A DNA stretch of 64,000 nucleotides from assembly GCA_030430565.1 (NCBI GenBank), contig JAUIKS010000006.1, forward strand, positions 124,001 through 188,000, written 5' to 3'. The stretch is from Polyangia bacterium (GTDB lineage Bacteria > Myxococcota_A > Polyangia > Nannocystales > Nannocystaceae). Position 1 is the first letter of the stretch. Each line of letters begins with the position of its first letter. The translations under genes were made by a program, and so were the position numbers. Of the stretch, positions 54,738 through 64,000 are shown piece after piece. The notes beneath the pieces are model-generated. The model worked only from the letters and a program-made list of their open reading frames with translations. It was not told where the DNA came from and ran no database searches.

Positions 54738-56489
54738 GTGAGCGAATCGACCGATCTGTCGGATTCCCGCGCGGCGTGGAGCTGGCGTCTGATCCTCGAG
54801 TTCCACGGGCAGCGACGGGTCGACCGCGCGCTCCCGGCCGACGCGACGGTCACCCTCGGGGAATCACCGGCGAGCTCGCTGGTCGTCCCCGGGGTCGGCG
54901 GACGTGTCCCGGTGGTCCAAAACGGCCAGCTCGTCGTGCCGGCCGGGTGCGCGGGCGAAATCCTCGACGCCGAGGACGGCGCGCGGGACGCGGGCGTCGG
55001 CTCGCCGACCACGCTTCAGCTCGGGGAGCGCGCGCGACTCACGATCGTGGAGCACCCGGGCGTCGTTGTGGAGCTTCGGCGGGAGACCGCGACGCGCGCG
55101 CGCTTCGGCAGCCGGATCGCCTGGGGGGAGCTCGGGCGGACGCTCGTCTACGGCGCGGCGGCCATCGCGTTGCTCGGCATCGGCGTGGCGGTCCGCGAGC
55201 CGGTCGCAGAGGTCCTGGCCTACGGCGATCCCGACGCGGACGACTCGCCGATCGCGCGGGCGATGTTCGAGACGACGGCGCTCGAGCCAGCGCACAGGAT
55301 CGAGTGGGGGGCAGCGGCGAGCTTCGTCCCGACAGAGTCAGCGCTGCTGGAACTGGAGCCGGAGCTGGAGCCAGAACCGGAGCCAGAGCCCGAGGACCAA
55401 CTCGACCCCTTGGTCTCGCCAGCGCCCGAGAGCGAAGTCCCTCCGCCTCCGCCCCCCAAGAAGCCCGTCGAGCCGGAGGAACTCGTCGACCTCGTGGTGG
55501 TCGATGAGCCCGAGCCCAAGGGCGTCATCAAGCAACTCGGCCGGGTCAGCGACGGCGAGCAGCTCATCGGCGTGCTCGGCGCGCTCGATGGGGGGGCTGC
55601 GCTCGTCGACATCATCGCCGAAGACTCCGCGCTCGACGAGGTGCTCACCGAGGTCGCGGTTGAGCCGACGGTTGCGTCCCACACGACACGAGGCCAGGCG
55701 CACCCCGTGGGGGTCGTGATCGGCACCGCCGGCGCCGAGCCCGAATTCACCTGCGAGAACCCCGAGCAGCGGGCCAAGCCCAACGTCGATGTCGTCTTCG
55801 TCATCGATGTCTCGACGACCATGGGCTTCATGCTCGACCGGGTCGAGCAGGGCATCGCGGAGGTCGACGCCGAACTCCGAAAATTCTCACGCGATCCGCG
55901 CTATGGCCTCGTGGTGTTTGTCGATGATGTCCTGGTCTCGAACAACGGCCAGCCGTTCCCGGATCTGGAGACCCTGCGCGCGGAGTTCACGCGGTGGCGC
56001 GGCTTCACGACCAACAATCACCAGGTGCTAGCGACCGAGACGCCCAACCTCGACTGGCCAGAAAACAGCCTCGACGCGTTGCACGCGGCGGCCACGCAGT
56101 TCGCGTGGCGTCCCGCGGATGACACCGTGCGGCTCGTGATCCACGCGACCGACGACGACTTCCGCGAAGCCCCGGCGGTCCAGAGCGAGCAGCGCGTCGA
56201 GCACACCTATCTGGAGACGCTGGAGGCGCTGCGCGACCACGAGGTCCGGGTGGCGAGCTTCGCCGCGAGGATCGGCGGCGAGTGCGAGTGTCTCGATGTT
56301 GAGCCGGGGTGGTTCAAGCCCTTCGGCGAGCTCCCGTCGATGCCGGACGGGACCGGCGGCGCGGTGTTCGACATCGACGAGGTCGCGGCCGGTCGCGTGG
56401 GCTTCGCCGCCGCGATCCAGGGGACGGTTCGCGACAGCGTCTGCACGCGCTATCCGCTGTTTGATTTTGTGCTCGGAAAAACCGAGTAG
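54738..56489 (+). CDS. VWA-domain membrane protein with FHA-like N-terminus
   Basis: The GTG at 54738 gives 583 residues; AGGA is close, so starts at 54621 or 54700 remain possible. Residues about 10-115 resemble a small FHA-like sandwich (LEFHGQRRVDRALPADATVTLG). A membrane helix follows (LVYGAAAIALLGIGVAV), then a Glu/Pro-rich linker, and from about residue 350 a von Willebrand A domain with MIDAS VVFVIDVSTTMGFML. It should span the inner membrane with the VWA domain in the periplasm. Its end is 10 bases from the convergent HEAT protein, with an inverted repeat TCTAGAG/CTCTAGA between and inside the stops. Confidence 0.8.
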   Translation: MSESTDLSDSRAAWSWRLILEFHGQRRVDRALPADATVTLGESPASSLVVPGVGGRVPVVQNGQLVVPAGCAGEILDAEDGARDAGVGSPTTLQLGERARLTIVEHPGVVVELRRETATRARFGSRIAWGELGRTLVYGAAAIALLGIGVAVREPVAEVLAYGDPDADDSPIARAMFETTALEPAHRIEWGAAASFVPTESALLELEPELEPEPEPEPEDQLDPLVSPAPESEVPPPPPPKKPVEPEELVDLVVVDEPEPKGVIKQLGRVSDGEQLIGVLGALDGGAALVDIIAEDSALDEVLTEVAVEPTVASHTTRGQAHPVGVVIGTAGAEPEFTCENPEQRAKPNVDVVFVIDVSTTMGFMLDRVEQGIAEVDAELRKFSRDPRYGLVVFVDDVLVSNNGQPFPDLETLRAEFTRWRGFTTNNHQVLATETPNLDWPENSLDALHAAATQFAWRPADDTVRLVIHATDDDFREAPAVQSEQRVEHTYLETLEALRDHEVRVASFAARIGGECECLDVEPGWFKPFGELPSMPDGTGGAVFDIDEVAAGRVGFAAAIQGTVRDSVCTRYPLFDFVLGKTE

Positions 56490-56518
56490 TTACAAATGTC
56501 TAGAGTTGAGTCTCTAGA
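56472..56518. terminator. Two hairpins at a convergent gene end
   Basis: CTCGG-AAAAA-CCGAG (56472-56486) lies in the last codons of the VWA gene, and TCTAGAG-TTGAGT-CTCTAGA (56499-56518) covers the stop of the opposite gene. No clear T-run follows either; as the two genes converge here, a bidirectional stop is the likely role. Confidence 0.4.
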
Positions 56519-59202
56519 AAGCGCTTGTGGTTGTCGCGCCACCACTCGCGCCAACGCTCGATCGCTTTCTCGCGTGTTCGGCGGTCGGCGTCCGCGTGGA
56601 ATTCGATCGACGCCCCGGTGATGCGTGCGAGCTCCTCGGCGCACCACCTTCGGACCGCGACGTCGCGGTGTCGGAGCTGGCTCATGAGCCACTCGGCGCG
56701 ATGCTCGTGGCCGTGGGCGTTGTGCCAGTCGCGCCAGCGACGCGCCTTGAAGCCGAGCTGCTGACCGGTGATCGAGCACAGCGCCTCGAGCGCGACCTCT
56801 TGCAAGTAGGGGTCGCGGGTCTCGAGCAGGTCGATCAAGGTCGGGACCGCGAGCACGTCGCGGACCGTGCCGAGCCCGCGAATCGCCTGTAGCTGGCGCT
56901 TGCGGTTGCTGCTCGTCAGCGCGCGCCGGATCTTGTGCAGCGCGCGCCCGTAGCCCTGGGCGCGCGCGTAGGTCTCGAGCACGCGCATGGCGACGACGCG
57001 GATGTTCTCGTCAGTGTCAAACGCGCGCTCTCCGAGCGATTGTATGCAGCGAGGGTCACGCAGCTGCTGGAACAGATAGACCACGTGGAACCGCATCATC
57101 ACGTGGTTGTGCTGCATCAGCTCGAGCAGAAACGGCGTGATCTCCGAGCCGAGCTCGACGCACGCGCGCATCACCGGGCCGAGCTCAGAGGGCTTGCGCA
57201 GGTTGTTGATGTTGATCGACTTGAAGTGCAGCGGACCGGGGAACCTGGCCGAGAGCGCTTGCAGGGCGGGCTCTCCGAACGCGCTGATGCGCGTGATGCT
57301 GGCCCGGCCAGCGCTGTACGCGGCGATCGCGGTCTCGATGTCAGCCTTGAGCTGTCGTGGGTCGGCGCGCTGCTTGCTGCCCGCGACAGGCGCTTTGGAA
57401 GCGCTCTGCGACGGCGTATGAGCGTCAGGGGTCACTTGCGTCGGCTTGATCAAGTCCGGGACGTGCGCCGTTTGAGGCGGTGTCACCGGACTGGGAGTCG
57501 CCGGACTGGCCGGACTCGTGGGCGCGGCCGTAAGGGACGGAAGCACCACCGACGGCCGGATGCTGGAGCGTGACGCGCTCGCGGACGGCGCATCCACGAC
57601 GGACGGCGCGTCCGCGACGGTCGGCGCGTCCACGGCGGACGGCGCGTCTGTGACGGTCGTCGCCTGGGTGGCTGGCTTTTCGGACGGACCGGTGACCTCC
57701 GTCTCGGACGGATCGGCGCGCGTCAGGTCGCGCGGCATGACGAGGATCGGCTGCGTCGTCTCGAGATCGTCGGTCGGCGGGGTGACGCCGCGCTCGTGGG
57801 CCTCCGCGAGTTGTTGGACTGCTGGCGCGACCACCTCTTGGGGAACTTCCTGCTGGGTTCCCGGGACATCGAGCGCAATGTCGGCCACGCCGCTGGCGCT
57901 CGACGCGATCAGCCGGGCTCCGCTCATGTCGGGGAGCAGAAGCGCCGCGCCCGACATCGACGGGTTGAGCTGTTGGGTTAAATCGACGACCGCGGCCCGG
58001 CGAATCGCCGATACGGACGGATCGTCGGTCTGTTGGGTCGACGCGCGCCGGTGGAGCACGCGCAGAACCTCATCGAGGGTCTTCTCGGCGACCGCGCACA
58101 GGTCGCGGGCCGCGTCGCGTTCGGCCTTGGCGAACTCCTGGCCGTCACGGTCCAGGTACAGGACCAGCACCGGGCGGCCGTGGACACGGATCGGGACGAA
58201 GATGCAGGGGATCGGGTGGGGCTGGTTCAAGCACTGGCGCAGCGTGAGCGAGCTGGTCTGCTCGAGGATCGTGTCACCGAGGACAGCGCGCTCGAGCCGG
58301 CCGTAGGCCGCGAGCGGGATGCTCTCATGCCGGCGAAGGCGCAGCGAGCTGCCGGGCGCGTCGAGCACGCGAAGGCCCTCTGTTTTAACCGCGAACAGGC
58401 CGACCCGTGGGGCGATGATCAGCGCAGCTCGCACGAGCGCCGCGGTCGCGGCCTTGGTCTCCCGGGCCACGGCGAGCCGGGTGCGCGGCTTTGATAGCTG
58501 CTTGGCGAGCGTGACCCACAGTGGCTGCGGCTTGGGGACCGGCCGGCTCGGATCGCGGAGACGCTCGAGGGTCCGCTCGAGCTTCGCCATGGTCGGCTCG
58601 TCGCCCGTCCCCGCCGGCTTCGCTTCCGGGGTCGCGGGTTCCGGTTCTGGCGCTGGCTCCGGCTCCGGCTCCGACTCCGGCTCGGATTTTGCCTGTTTCT
58701 TCGGCTCCGGCTCGGGTCGCGGGTGGGCTGTCAGCGCGTCCCGATAGCCCTTGACCAGCGCCGCGTAGCGCCCGCCGACGTTTTGTCCAACGCGTTGGGC
58801 GTTCAGGTCCGCGAGACAGCACTCGGCCGTGACCATCGGCGTGAAGCCCTTGACGGTGCGATAGAGCTGACCGAGGTGGCTGTTCGGGAGGTCAGGGTGG
58901 GTAGCGACCAGCAGGCGCTCCTCATCCTTCGCCAGCGGGACGATCATGCCCGGCGCCGCGACATCCATCGGGACGGCGTCCCACGGCCGGTCCGCCTGCT
59001 CCGTGAGCAGCGTGGGGGGCACCGAGGGGAGGCCGCAGGCGTGCTCGAGCGCCTCGTCGACCACGTGCGGATCGAGCAGCTTCAGCTCGAGCAGGTTCGT
59101 GTCAAAGCTCCCGCCGTAGATCGACTGGCGACGGCTGACGTCGGTGAGCGCGTCGTGCGAAAGCAGCTGCTTTGATTCCAGGTATGCGCGCAGCAGGCTC
59201 AC
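56500..59202 (-). CDS. MshEN/GspE-N + GAF-like + HEAT-repeat protein
   Basis: The GTG at 59202 has GGAGGGGG upstream. The 900-residue protein begins with a domain like the N-terminus of type II/IV secretion ATPases (LLSHDALTDVSRRQSIYGGSFDTNLLELKLLDPHVVDEAL). A Glu/Pro-rich linker leads to a GAF-like domain at about residues 250-400 (IIAPRVGLFAVKTEGLRVL ... CIFVPIRVHGRPVLVLYLDRD). Next comes a disordered Ala/Pro/Ser stretch with repeated VDAP/VADAP words. The last 260 residues are HEAT repeats (CIQSLGERAFDTDENIRVVAMRVLETYA). No ATPase motif exists, so it is likely a regulatory or scaffold protein of pili or secretion. Confidence 0.8.
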   Translation of the reverse strand: MSLLRAYLESKQLLSHDALTDVSRRQSIYGGSFDTNLLELKLLDPHVVDEALEHACGLPSVPPTLLTEQADRPWDAVPMDVAAPGMIVPLAKDEERLLVATHPDLPNSHLGQLYRTVKGFTPMVTAECCLADLNAQRVGQNVGGRYAALVKGYRDALTAHPRPEPEPKKQAKSEPESEPEPEPAPEPEPATPEAKPAGTGDEPTMAKLERTLERLRDPSRPVPKPQPLWVTLAKQLSKPRTRLAVARETKAATAALVRAALIIAPRVGLFAVKTEGLRVLDAPGSSLRLRRHESIPLAAYGRLERAVLGDTILEQTSSLTLRQCLNQPHPIPCIFVPIRVHGRPVLVLYLDRDGQEFAKAERDAARDLCAVAEKTLDEVLRVLHRRASTQQTDDPSVSAIRRAAVVDLTQQLNPSMSGAALLLPDMSGARLIASSASGVADIALDVPGTQQEVPQEVVAPAVQQLAEAHERGVTPPTDDLETTQPILVMPRDLTRADPSETEVTGPSEKPATQATTVTDAPSAVDAPTVADAPSVVDAPSASASRSSIRPSVVLPSLTAAPTSPASPATPSPVTPPQTAHVPDLIKPTQVTPDAHTPSQSASKAPVAGSKQRADPRQLKADIETAIAAYSAGRASITRISAFGEPALQALSARFPGPLHFKSININNLRKPSELGPVMRACVELGSEITPFLLELMQHNHVMMRFHVVYLFQQLRDPRCIQSLGERAFDTDENIRVVAMRVLETYARAQGYGRALHKIRRALTSSNRKRQLQAIRGLGTVRDVLAVPTLIDLLETRDPYLQEVALEALCSITGQQLGFKARRWRDWHNAHGHEHRAEWLMSQLRHRDVAVRRWCAEELARITGASIEFHADADRRTREKAIERWREWWRDNHKRFLETQL

Positions 59203-59224
59203 GAATCCCCCTCCAGCGAGTCCA

Positions 59225-59815
59225 TCACGACGCTCTCACCACATAGGTCCCCGCGATGTGATCGTGCAGTCCGCGTTTTTCGCGGTCAAACGCGATCCAC
59301 AGCGCGCCGAGACCTGCAGGCAGCGCGCCGATCAGCAAGCCGAACAGTCGCACCAACGCGCGGGCCCAGCGGAGACGTTGACCATCCTGCGCGATGACGA
59401 TGAGTCCTACGAGACGCTGTCCGGGCGTCCGGCCGGTCAACGCCGTGAATAGGAACGCGTAGAGCGACGCCATGACGATCAGCGGCGCGAGCCACACGAG
59501 CACGTCGCCGAGGTCGGTGGCGAAGAGCTCGAGCAATCCCGTGAGGCTGAGCGATTCGCGCGTAGGGAACCATCCGCCGGTCGCGCGCACCACCGCGTAG
59601 TGCAACGGGACAGCCGTGAGCAGAAGAACACCGGCGTCTACAAACAGCGCGACCGACCGCCGCCAAAAACCCGCGACGCGCACCGGGACCAGGGCCTGTC
59701 CGCAGGACGGACACGCGGCCAAGGCGGAGGTCGCGATCTTCGGATCGATCGCTGTGTCGCACCGTGGACACGGCGCAGCCTGGTGCCTGTTCCGACCGAA
59801 GCGTGCCACCGGCAT
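59225..59815 (-). CDS. RDD-family membrane protein with zinc ribbon
   Basis: The ATG at 59815 has AGG five bases upstream. The first 45 residues hold two CxxC pairs (CPRCDTAID, CPSCGQALV), a zinc ribbon. The RDD domain follows: VRVAGFWRRSVALFVDAGVLLL with the Arg-Asp pattern, two to three further membrane helices, GRTPGQRLVGLIVI and the last motif FDREKRGLHDHIAGTYVV. RDD proteins are integral membrane proteins with suggested transport roles, function mostly unknown. It lies 22 bases before the HEAT protein gene on the same strand, so the two are probably one unit. Confidence 0.88.
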   Translation of the reverse strand: MPVARFGRNRHQAAPCPRCDTAIDPKIATSALAACPSCGQALVPVRVAGFWRRSVALFVDAGVLLLTAVPLHYAVVRATGGWFPTRESLSLTGLLELFATDLGDVLVWLAPLIVMASLYAFLFTALTGRTPGQRLVGLIVIAQDGQRLRWARALVRLFGLLIGALPAGLGALWIAFDREKRGLHDHIAGTYVVRAS

Positions 59816-59877
59816 GGAGCCTATCACGGACTAGCGAAGTTCCGTCGATTGGACAACGTGAAGAGATAAGTCCAGCA

Positions 59878-59937
59878 ATGGTTTATCTTATTGGTTTTAT
59901 GTTTTTGAAATTATAAAATTATTGAGATTATAAAAGG
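59878..59937. other. AT-rich island between rsmE and the RDD gene
   Basis: Only about 11 of these 60 bases are G or C, against more than two thirds in the surrounding DNA. It contains direct copies of ATTATAAAA. It straddles the stop of rsmE and lies about 60-120 bases upstream of the RDD start, so it may supply an AT-rich promoter element for that gene. Confidence 0.6.
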
Positions 59938-60638
59938 CGCGATACTGCGGCCACGACGGCGGTCTCGGTACGCAGTATCCACGGCCCGAGGCCGAATGAC
60001 GTCGCTCCCGCAGCGCGCAGTGACGCGACCTCTGCAGACGTAAGCCCTCCCTCGGGGCCGACGACGAGCCAGACCCGGGGGCCGACGACGGGGAGCGGCT
60101 CGACGCGCTGCCGTATTGTCGAGTCCGCCCAGGCGAACACACCGGGTGTCTCCCCCTGCTCGGCGATCGCGCGATCCAACGCCCACGGCCCGCGCAGCTC
60201 GGGTGGGCTCGGACGTCCGCACTGACGCTGCGCGGCTCGCAGCACCCGCGCTTGGCGCGCTGCGCTCGGCGGGGTGCCCTGGCTGCGGTCACAGCGGACC
60301 AGGGTGATCGAGTGGACCCCGAGCTCCGTCGCGCCGGTGATCGCGGTCAGCGTCGCCGGTGAATCCGGCATCCCGAGCAGCAATTCGACGCGGCGCGCCG
60401 GCTGCGGGATGGGTAGGCGCGCGTCCATCAGCAGCTCGGTGGCCCGCGCGTCGCCCGCGGTAACCGTCGCGGCCCACAGACCGCCCGCGCCGTCGATCAC
60501 CTCCACGGTCGCGCCTGGACGGACACGGCGGACACGACGCAGGTAGTGGGACTCTTCGCGGCTGAGCAGCAGACGCGCGCCGACCGCGAGCGTCGGCGGC
60601 GTCGCGTCGGCATCGCAGGCGAACACGCGTGGGCTCAA
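59928..60638 (-). CDS. rsmE: 16S rRNA (uracil1498-N3)-methyltransferase
   Basis: The best start is TTG at 60638, which has AGGAG eight bases upstream and overlaps the prmA stop as TTGA; a longer frame from 60680 has no such site. The 236-residue product begins like the family (SPRVFACDAD ... SREESHYLRRVRRVRPG). It has the SPOUT knot motifs VWLVVGPEGGLTSAEV and FGLGPWILRTETAVVAAV. It methylates U1498 in helix 44 of 16S rRNA. The prmA-rsmE order is common in bacteria. Confidence 0.93.
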   Translation of the reverse strand: MSPRVFACDADATPPTLAVGARLLLSREESHYLRRVRRVRPGATVEVIDGAGGLWAATVTAGDARATELLMDARLPIPQPARRVELLLGMPDSPATLTAITGATELGVHSITLVRCDRSQGTPPSAARQARVLRAAQRQCGRPSPPELRGPWALDRAIAEQGETPGVFAWADSTIRQRVEPLPVVGPRVWLVVGPEGGLTSAEVASLRAAGATSFGLGPWILRTETAVVAAVSRLL

Positions 60639-61639
60639 TCGCGCGGCTCCTGTGGTCGGGTGAAGTACAGCGCGCACCAATCACGCAGCGTCGGTCGCGC
60701 GCGCTCCACGAGCCCCAGGCTTGTGTAGGCGGCGGCGACCTCGTCCCCCTCCTCCTCCAGGATCCCGCTCAGGATCAGCTCTCCGCCCGGCGCGAGTCGG
60801 CGGACGACGTCGGCGGCGATCGGCACGAGCACCCGCGGGCGAATGTTCGCGATCACGAGCTCAAACCGACGCGCCGGGTCAAGCTCGGCGATCGTCCCGG
60901 TCTTGAGCTCGATCCCGGACAACCCGTTGAGCGCGGCGTTCTCGCGGGTCGTCTCGGTCGCCTCGGGATCCACGTCCATGGCGAGGACGGGTCGGAGCTG
61001 CCGGCCGAACAGGCGACAGGCGGCCAGGACCAGGATCCCGGATCCACAGCCAAGGTCCAGCGTCGCGCGGGGGGGGCGCTCCTCCCACGCCCTTCCGACC
61101 TCGATCAGCTGCTCGAGGCACAGCTGCGTGCTCTCGTGCAGCCCGGTGCCGAACGCTCGGCCGGGGTCGAGGATGAGCTCCGCCGCCGGGTCATCCGGTC
61201 CGCGCTCGTGCCAGCTCGGGCGCAGGAGCAGCGCGCCGTCGCCAAAGCGCAGCGGCCCGTAAAACTGCTTCCAGCGATCGCGCCAGTCGTCGTCCTCGTG
61301 GACGGCGCCCTCGACCTGCAGCTCGAGACCGAGGCGCGCCGCGAGGCCCGGCAGGACCTCGCAGATCGCCTGGACGTGTTCGGGCCGCGTGTAGGCGATC
61401 ACCTCGGGATCGGCGGTTGCGAAGCCCAGCGTCGTGTGGTCGCGCAGCTCGACCCCGCCGACGCGATCGTCTTCGGCGAGCAGCGCCGAGAGTGCCTCAA
61501 GCCTGGGATCCGTTCCAAACGGGACCTCCGGGGCCGCGGCGTCGCCGGTCGGGTTCGTGGGGGCGGCCGGCGTCTGCGTCGGCGCGGGTCGGGCCGTGAC
61601 GGTGGCCCATGGTTCAACAGAATTCGCTGTCTGATTCAT
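60635..61639 (-). CDS. prmA: Ribosomal protein L11 methyltransferase
   Basis: The 334-residue protein has the SAM-binding core ATLDLGCGSGILVLAACRLFG and AMDVDPEATETTRENAALNGL, with the post-core strand LVIANIRPRVLVPIA. The preceding RAFGTGLHESTQLCLEQL is a hallmark of PrmA. It trimethylates lysines of L11. The N-terminal third contains an extra low-complexity stretch (ARPAPTQTPAAPTNPTG) before the usual substrate-recognition domain. rsmE is translationally coupled to its end. Confidence 0.93.
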   Translation of the reverse strand: MNQTANSVEPWATVTARPAPTQTPAAPTNPTGDAAAPEVPFGTDPRLEALSALLAEDDRVGGVELRDHTTLGFATADPEVIAYTRPEHVQAICEVLPGLAARLGLELQVEGAVHEDDDWRDRWKQFYGPLRFGDGALLLRPSWHERGPDDPAAELILDPGRAFGTGLHESTQLCLEQLIEVGRAWEERPPRATLDLGCGSGILVLAACRLFGRQLRPVLAMDVDPEATETTRENAALNGLSGIELKTGTIAELDPARRFELVIANIRPRVLVPIAADVVRRLAPGGELILSGILEEEGDEVAAAYTSLGLVERARPTLRDWCALYFTRPQEPRD

Positions 61640-61765
61640 TGTTCGTTGGCGCTACAAAGAAAACTCGAGCGGGCGATCGACGGGCGGGATTGCGCTTCTT
61701 TTTAGCATTGGTGTAGACACGCAATCGACGCCGCGCGCGTCGACATCGTGGTGAAGGGGAGGAAA

Positions 61766-61969
61766 ATGGAGCAGTTCACTGGAGTCAAGGTCTTCTCGGC
61801 AACCAAGGCGTGGGAGCGAGAGCAGATCAGCGAGCGCGTGACGGAGTGGATCGGCTCGAACCCCGGCGTGGAGCTCGTCGACAAGATCGTCACCCAGAGC
61901 TCGGACAGCGAGTTCCACTGCTTGACGATCACCCTGTTCTACCGGCGACCGAACGGGAAGCCCTCCTGA
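61766..61969 (+). CDS. Small conserved-looking protein of 67 residues
   Basis: From ATG 61766, with a strong GGGGAGGAAA site directly upstream, a 67-residue product is read: mixed helix-strand, charged, no signal. It has the segments KVFSATKAWEREQISERVTEWI and VDKIVTQSSDSEFHCLTITLFYRR. The pattern of strand, helix, two strands could be a dodecin- or sporulation-control-like small fold, but I recognise no family. A good terminator follows. Confidence 0.75.
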   Translation: MEQFTGVKVFSATKAWEREQISERVTEWIGSNPGVELVDKIVTQSSDSEFHCLTITLFYRRPNGKPS

Positions 61970-61994
61970 GTCGAGTCGGCGCGCCACGGACGCG

Positions 61995-62024
61995 AAAAAG
62001 CCAGGCCAACCGGCCTGGCTTTTT
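61995..62024. terminator. Bidirectional intrinsic terminator
   Basis: AAAAA-GCCAGGCC-AACC-GGCCTGGC-TTTTT is a perfect 8-bp GC stem with five A before and five T after, so it works in both directions. It serves the small plus-strand gene and the minus-strand sdhB, whose stop is 23 bases away. Confidence 0.95.
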
Positions 62025-62046
62025 GTTGGTTCGCGACCCGTAGCGA

Positions 62047-62835
<789 letters not shown>

Positions 62836-62910
62836 TGCAGGCTCCGTGGTCGCCGAGAACGTCGGGTTACTTCAAGCTGCGAAGGGACGAGTGCGAGGGT
62901 GGGGTGGCTT

Positions 62911-64000
62911 CTACTTGTAGTTACGGGTCGCCAGCTTGACGTACTCGAACTCGTAGTGCTCTTTGTGCAGCGCTGGGGTCGCGCCGACACCCTGGAAGCC
63001 CCAGACCGCGCCGTAGCAGAAGTTCTCGTCGTCGCGCTTCGCCTCGCCGCCCGGCGTTTGGTACTCCTCGCGGAAGTGCCCGCCGCAGGACTCTTCGCGC
63101 TGCAGGGCGTCGTGGCACATGATCTCGCCGAACTCGAGGAAGTCGGCGACGCGCCCGGCTTTCTCCAGCCAGGGGTTGATCTCGGCGCCTGAGCCGGGGA
63201 CCGCCGCCTCGCGCCAGAACCGCTCACGGAGCTCCGGGATCAGCTGGAGCGCCTTCTCGAGCCCGGCCCGGTTGCGCGAGATCCCGCAGTAGTCCCACAT
63301 GATGAGTCCGAGCTCGCGGTGGAAGGAGTCGACGGTGCGCTTGCCTTCGAGCGAGAGCAGCTTGGACGTGCGGTCGTTGACCTCCTGGATCACGGCCTTG
63401 ACCGCAGGGTGATCGGGCGTGACCTTCGGCTGCTTGGCGGTCGCCAGGTAGTTGCCGATGGTGTACGGGAGGATGAAGTAGCCGTCCGCGAGGCCCTGCA
63501 TGAGCGCGCTCGCGCCCAGGCGGTTGGCGCCGTGGTCCGAGAAATTCGCCTCGCCGACCACGTGGAGCCCGGGGATCGAGCTCATCAGGTTGTAGTCGAC
63601 CCACAGCCCGCCCATCGTGTAGTGCACAGCGGGGAAGATCCGCATCGGCGTCTTGTACGGGTTGTCGCCGGTGATCCGCTCGTACATGTCGAACAGGTTG
63701 CCGTAGCGGTCGGCGACGCCCTTCTCGCCGAGGCGCTCCACGGCGTCGGCGAAGTCCAGGTACACCGCGTTGCTGCCGGGCCCGCTGACGCCGCGGCCCT
63801 CATCACACACATACTTAGCGCTGCGCGCCGCGACATCACGGGGGACCAGGTTGCCGAAGCTCGGGTACTTGCGCTCCAGGTAGTAGTCGCGCTCGTCCTT
63901 GGGGATGTCTTTGGGCTTGCGCGGGTCGCCCTTCTTCTTGGGGACCCAGACGCGGCCGTCGTTGCGCAGCGACTCCGACATCAGCGTCAGCTTCGACTGG
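62911..64000 (-). CDS. sdhA: Succinate dehydrogenase/fumarate reductase flavoprotein subunit (cut by window end)
   Basis: The reading frame is open to the window edge, so this is the C-terminal 363 or so residues. Markers are [55 protein letters not shown], the FAD and substrate-site region with catalytic-site His and Arg. The helical end includes [12 protein letters not shown] and [21 protein letters not shown]. With SdhB it oxidises succinate to fumarate in the TCA cycle. An internal ATG at 63981 is not the true start. Confidence 0.95.
   Translation of the reverse strand, partial: QSKLTLMSESLRNDGRVWVPKKKGDPRKPKDIPKDERDYYLERKYPSFGNLVPRDVAARSAKYVCDEGRGVSGPGSNAVYLDFADAVERLGEKGVADRYGNLFDMYERITGDNPYKTPMRIFPAVHYTMGGLWVDYNLMSSIPGLHVVGEANFSDHGANRLGASALMQGLADGYFILPYTIGNYLATAKQPKVTPDHPAVKAVIQEVNDRTSKLLSLEGKRTVDSFHRELGLIMWDYCGISRNRAGLEKALQLIPELRERFWREAAVPGSGAEINPWLEKAGRVADFLEFGEIMCHDALQREESCGGHFREEYQTPGGEAKRDDENFCYGAVWGFQGVGATPALHKEHYEFEYVKLATRNYK

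Noticed and set aside
59878..59937. Insertion-sequence remnant or recently acquired DNA
   Set aside because: Too short, with no terminal inverted repeats, target duplication or transposase fragment; flanking genes are intact.

Overview
The window is one continuous stretch of very GC-rich chromosome from a Gram-negative, predatory-type or soil/marine bacterium of the Myxococcota, most likely near the Nannocystaceae. This is an inference from several signs: acidic-linker lipoproteins with CGDG...CDDGN cysteine repeats, Ser/Thr-rich lipoprotein linkers, heavy GTG/TTG start use, an HprK-RapZ-EIIA-HPr-EI cluster lacking sugar permeases, and many lipoproteins and secreted proteins of unknown function. 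Most of the window is core housekeeping DNA. I see no prophage, insertion sequence, CRISPR array, rRNA or tRNA.

Layout. 1-5160 (minus): lgt (cut by the window start), lspA, an unknown helical protein, a nucleotide-sugar-epimerase-like protein, an exported probable barrel protein and a Cys-repeat lipoprotein. 5.5-7.7 kb: sucD-sucC. 8.2-14.6 kb (minus): surface lipoprotein, M28 aminopeptidase, FabH-type ketosynthase and a lysozyme-fold lipoprotein. 14.6-15.7 kb: about 1.1 kb without genes, carrying inverted repeats and a phased set of four DnaA-box-like 9-mers. 15.7-21.6 kb (minus): a cobalamin-riboswitch operon of TonB receptor, beta-propeller lipoprotein, substrate-binding lipoprotein and permease, with 4-base overlaps between the first three genes. 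Divergent from it is a metzincin lipoprotein at 21.9-23.6 kb.

23.8-36.8 kb (plus) is a regulatory and housekeeping block: a TerB-like protein, rpoZ with a long aspartate tail, a small lipoprotein, accC, pyrG, rpoN, hpf, hprK, rapZ, a mannose-type EIIA, ptsH, ptsI and an alpha/beta hydrolase. The PTS genes look like a purely regulatory phosphorelay. 36.8-42.5 kb: a 1033-residue protease-like/propeller/outer-membrane-barrel fusion and a TPR protein. 42.5-44.2 kb (minus): cbiX-like chelatase and serA. 44.3-51.5 kb (plus): lipoprotein, two overlapping membrane-protein genes (one a membrane-anchored gluzincin), two different tandem-repeat arrays, rsmD, an aspartate-type aminotransferase and yacG.

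51.5-64 kb: two small exported proteins and ffh (minus), a VWA membrane protein (plus), then a minus-strand run prmA-rsmE-RDD protein-MshEN/GAF/HEAT protein. The window ends with a small plus-strand gene, a bidirectional terminator and sdhB-sdhA (sdhA cut by the window end).

The best leads are the BtuG-like propeller in the B12 operon, the 21-bp-phased DnaA-box array, the two repeat arrays upstream of rsmD, the 12-bp repeat directly before hprK, the protease/propeller/barrel fusion, and the insertion in the Ffh M domain.
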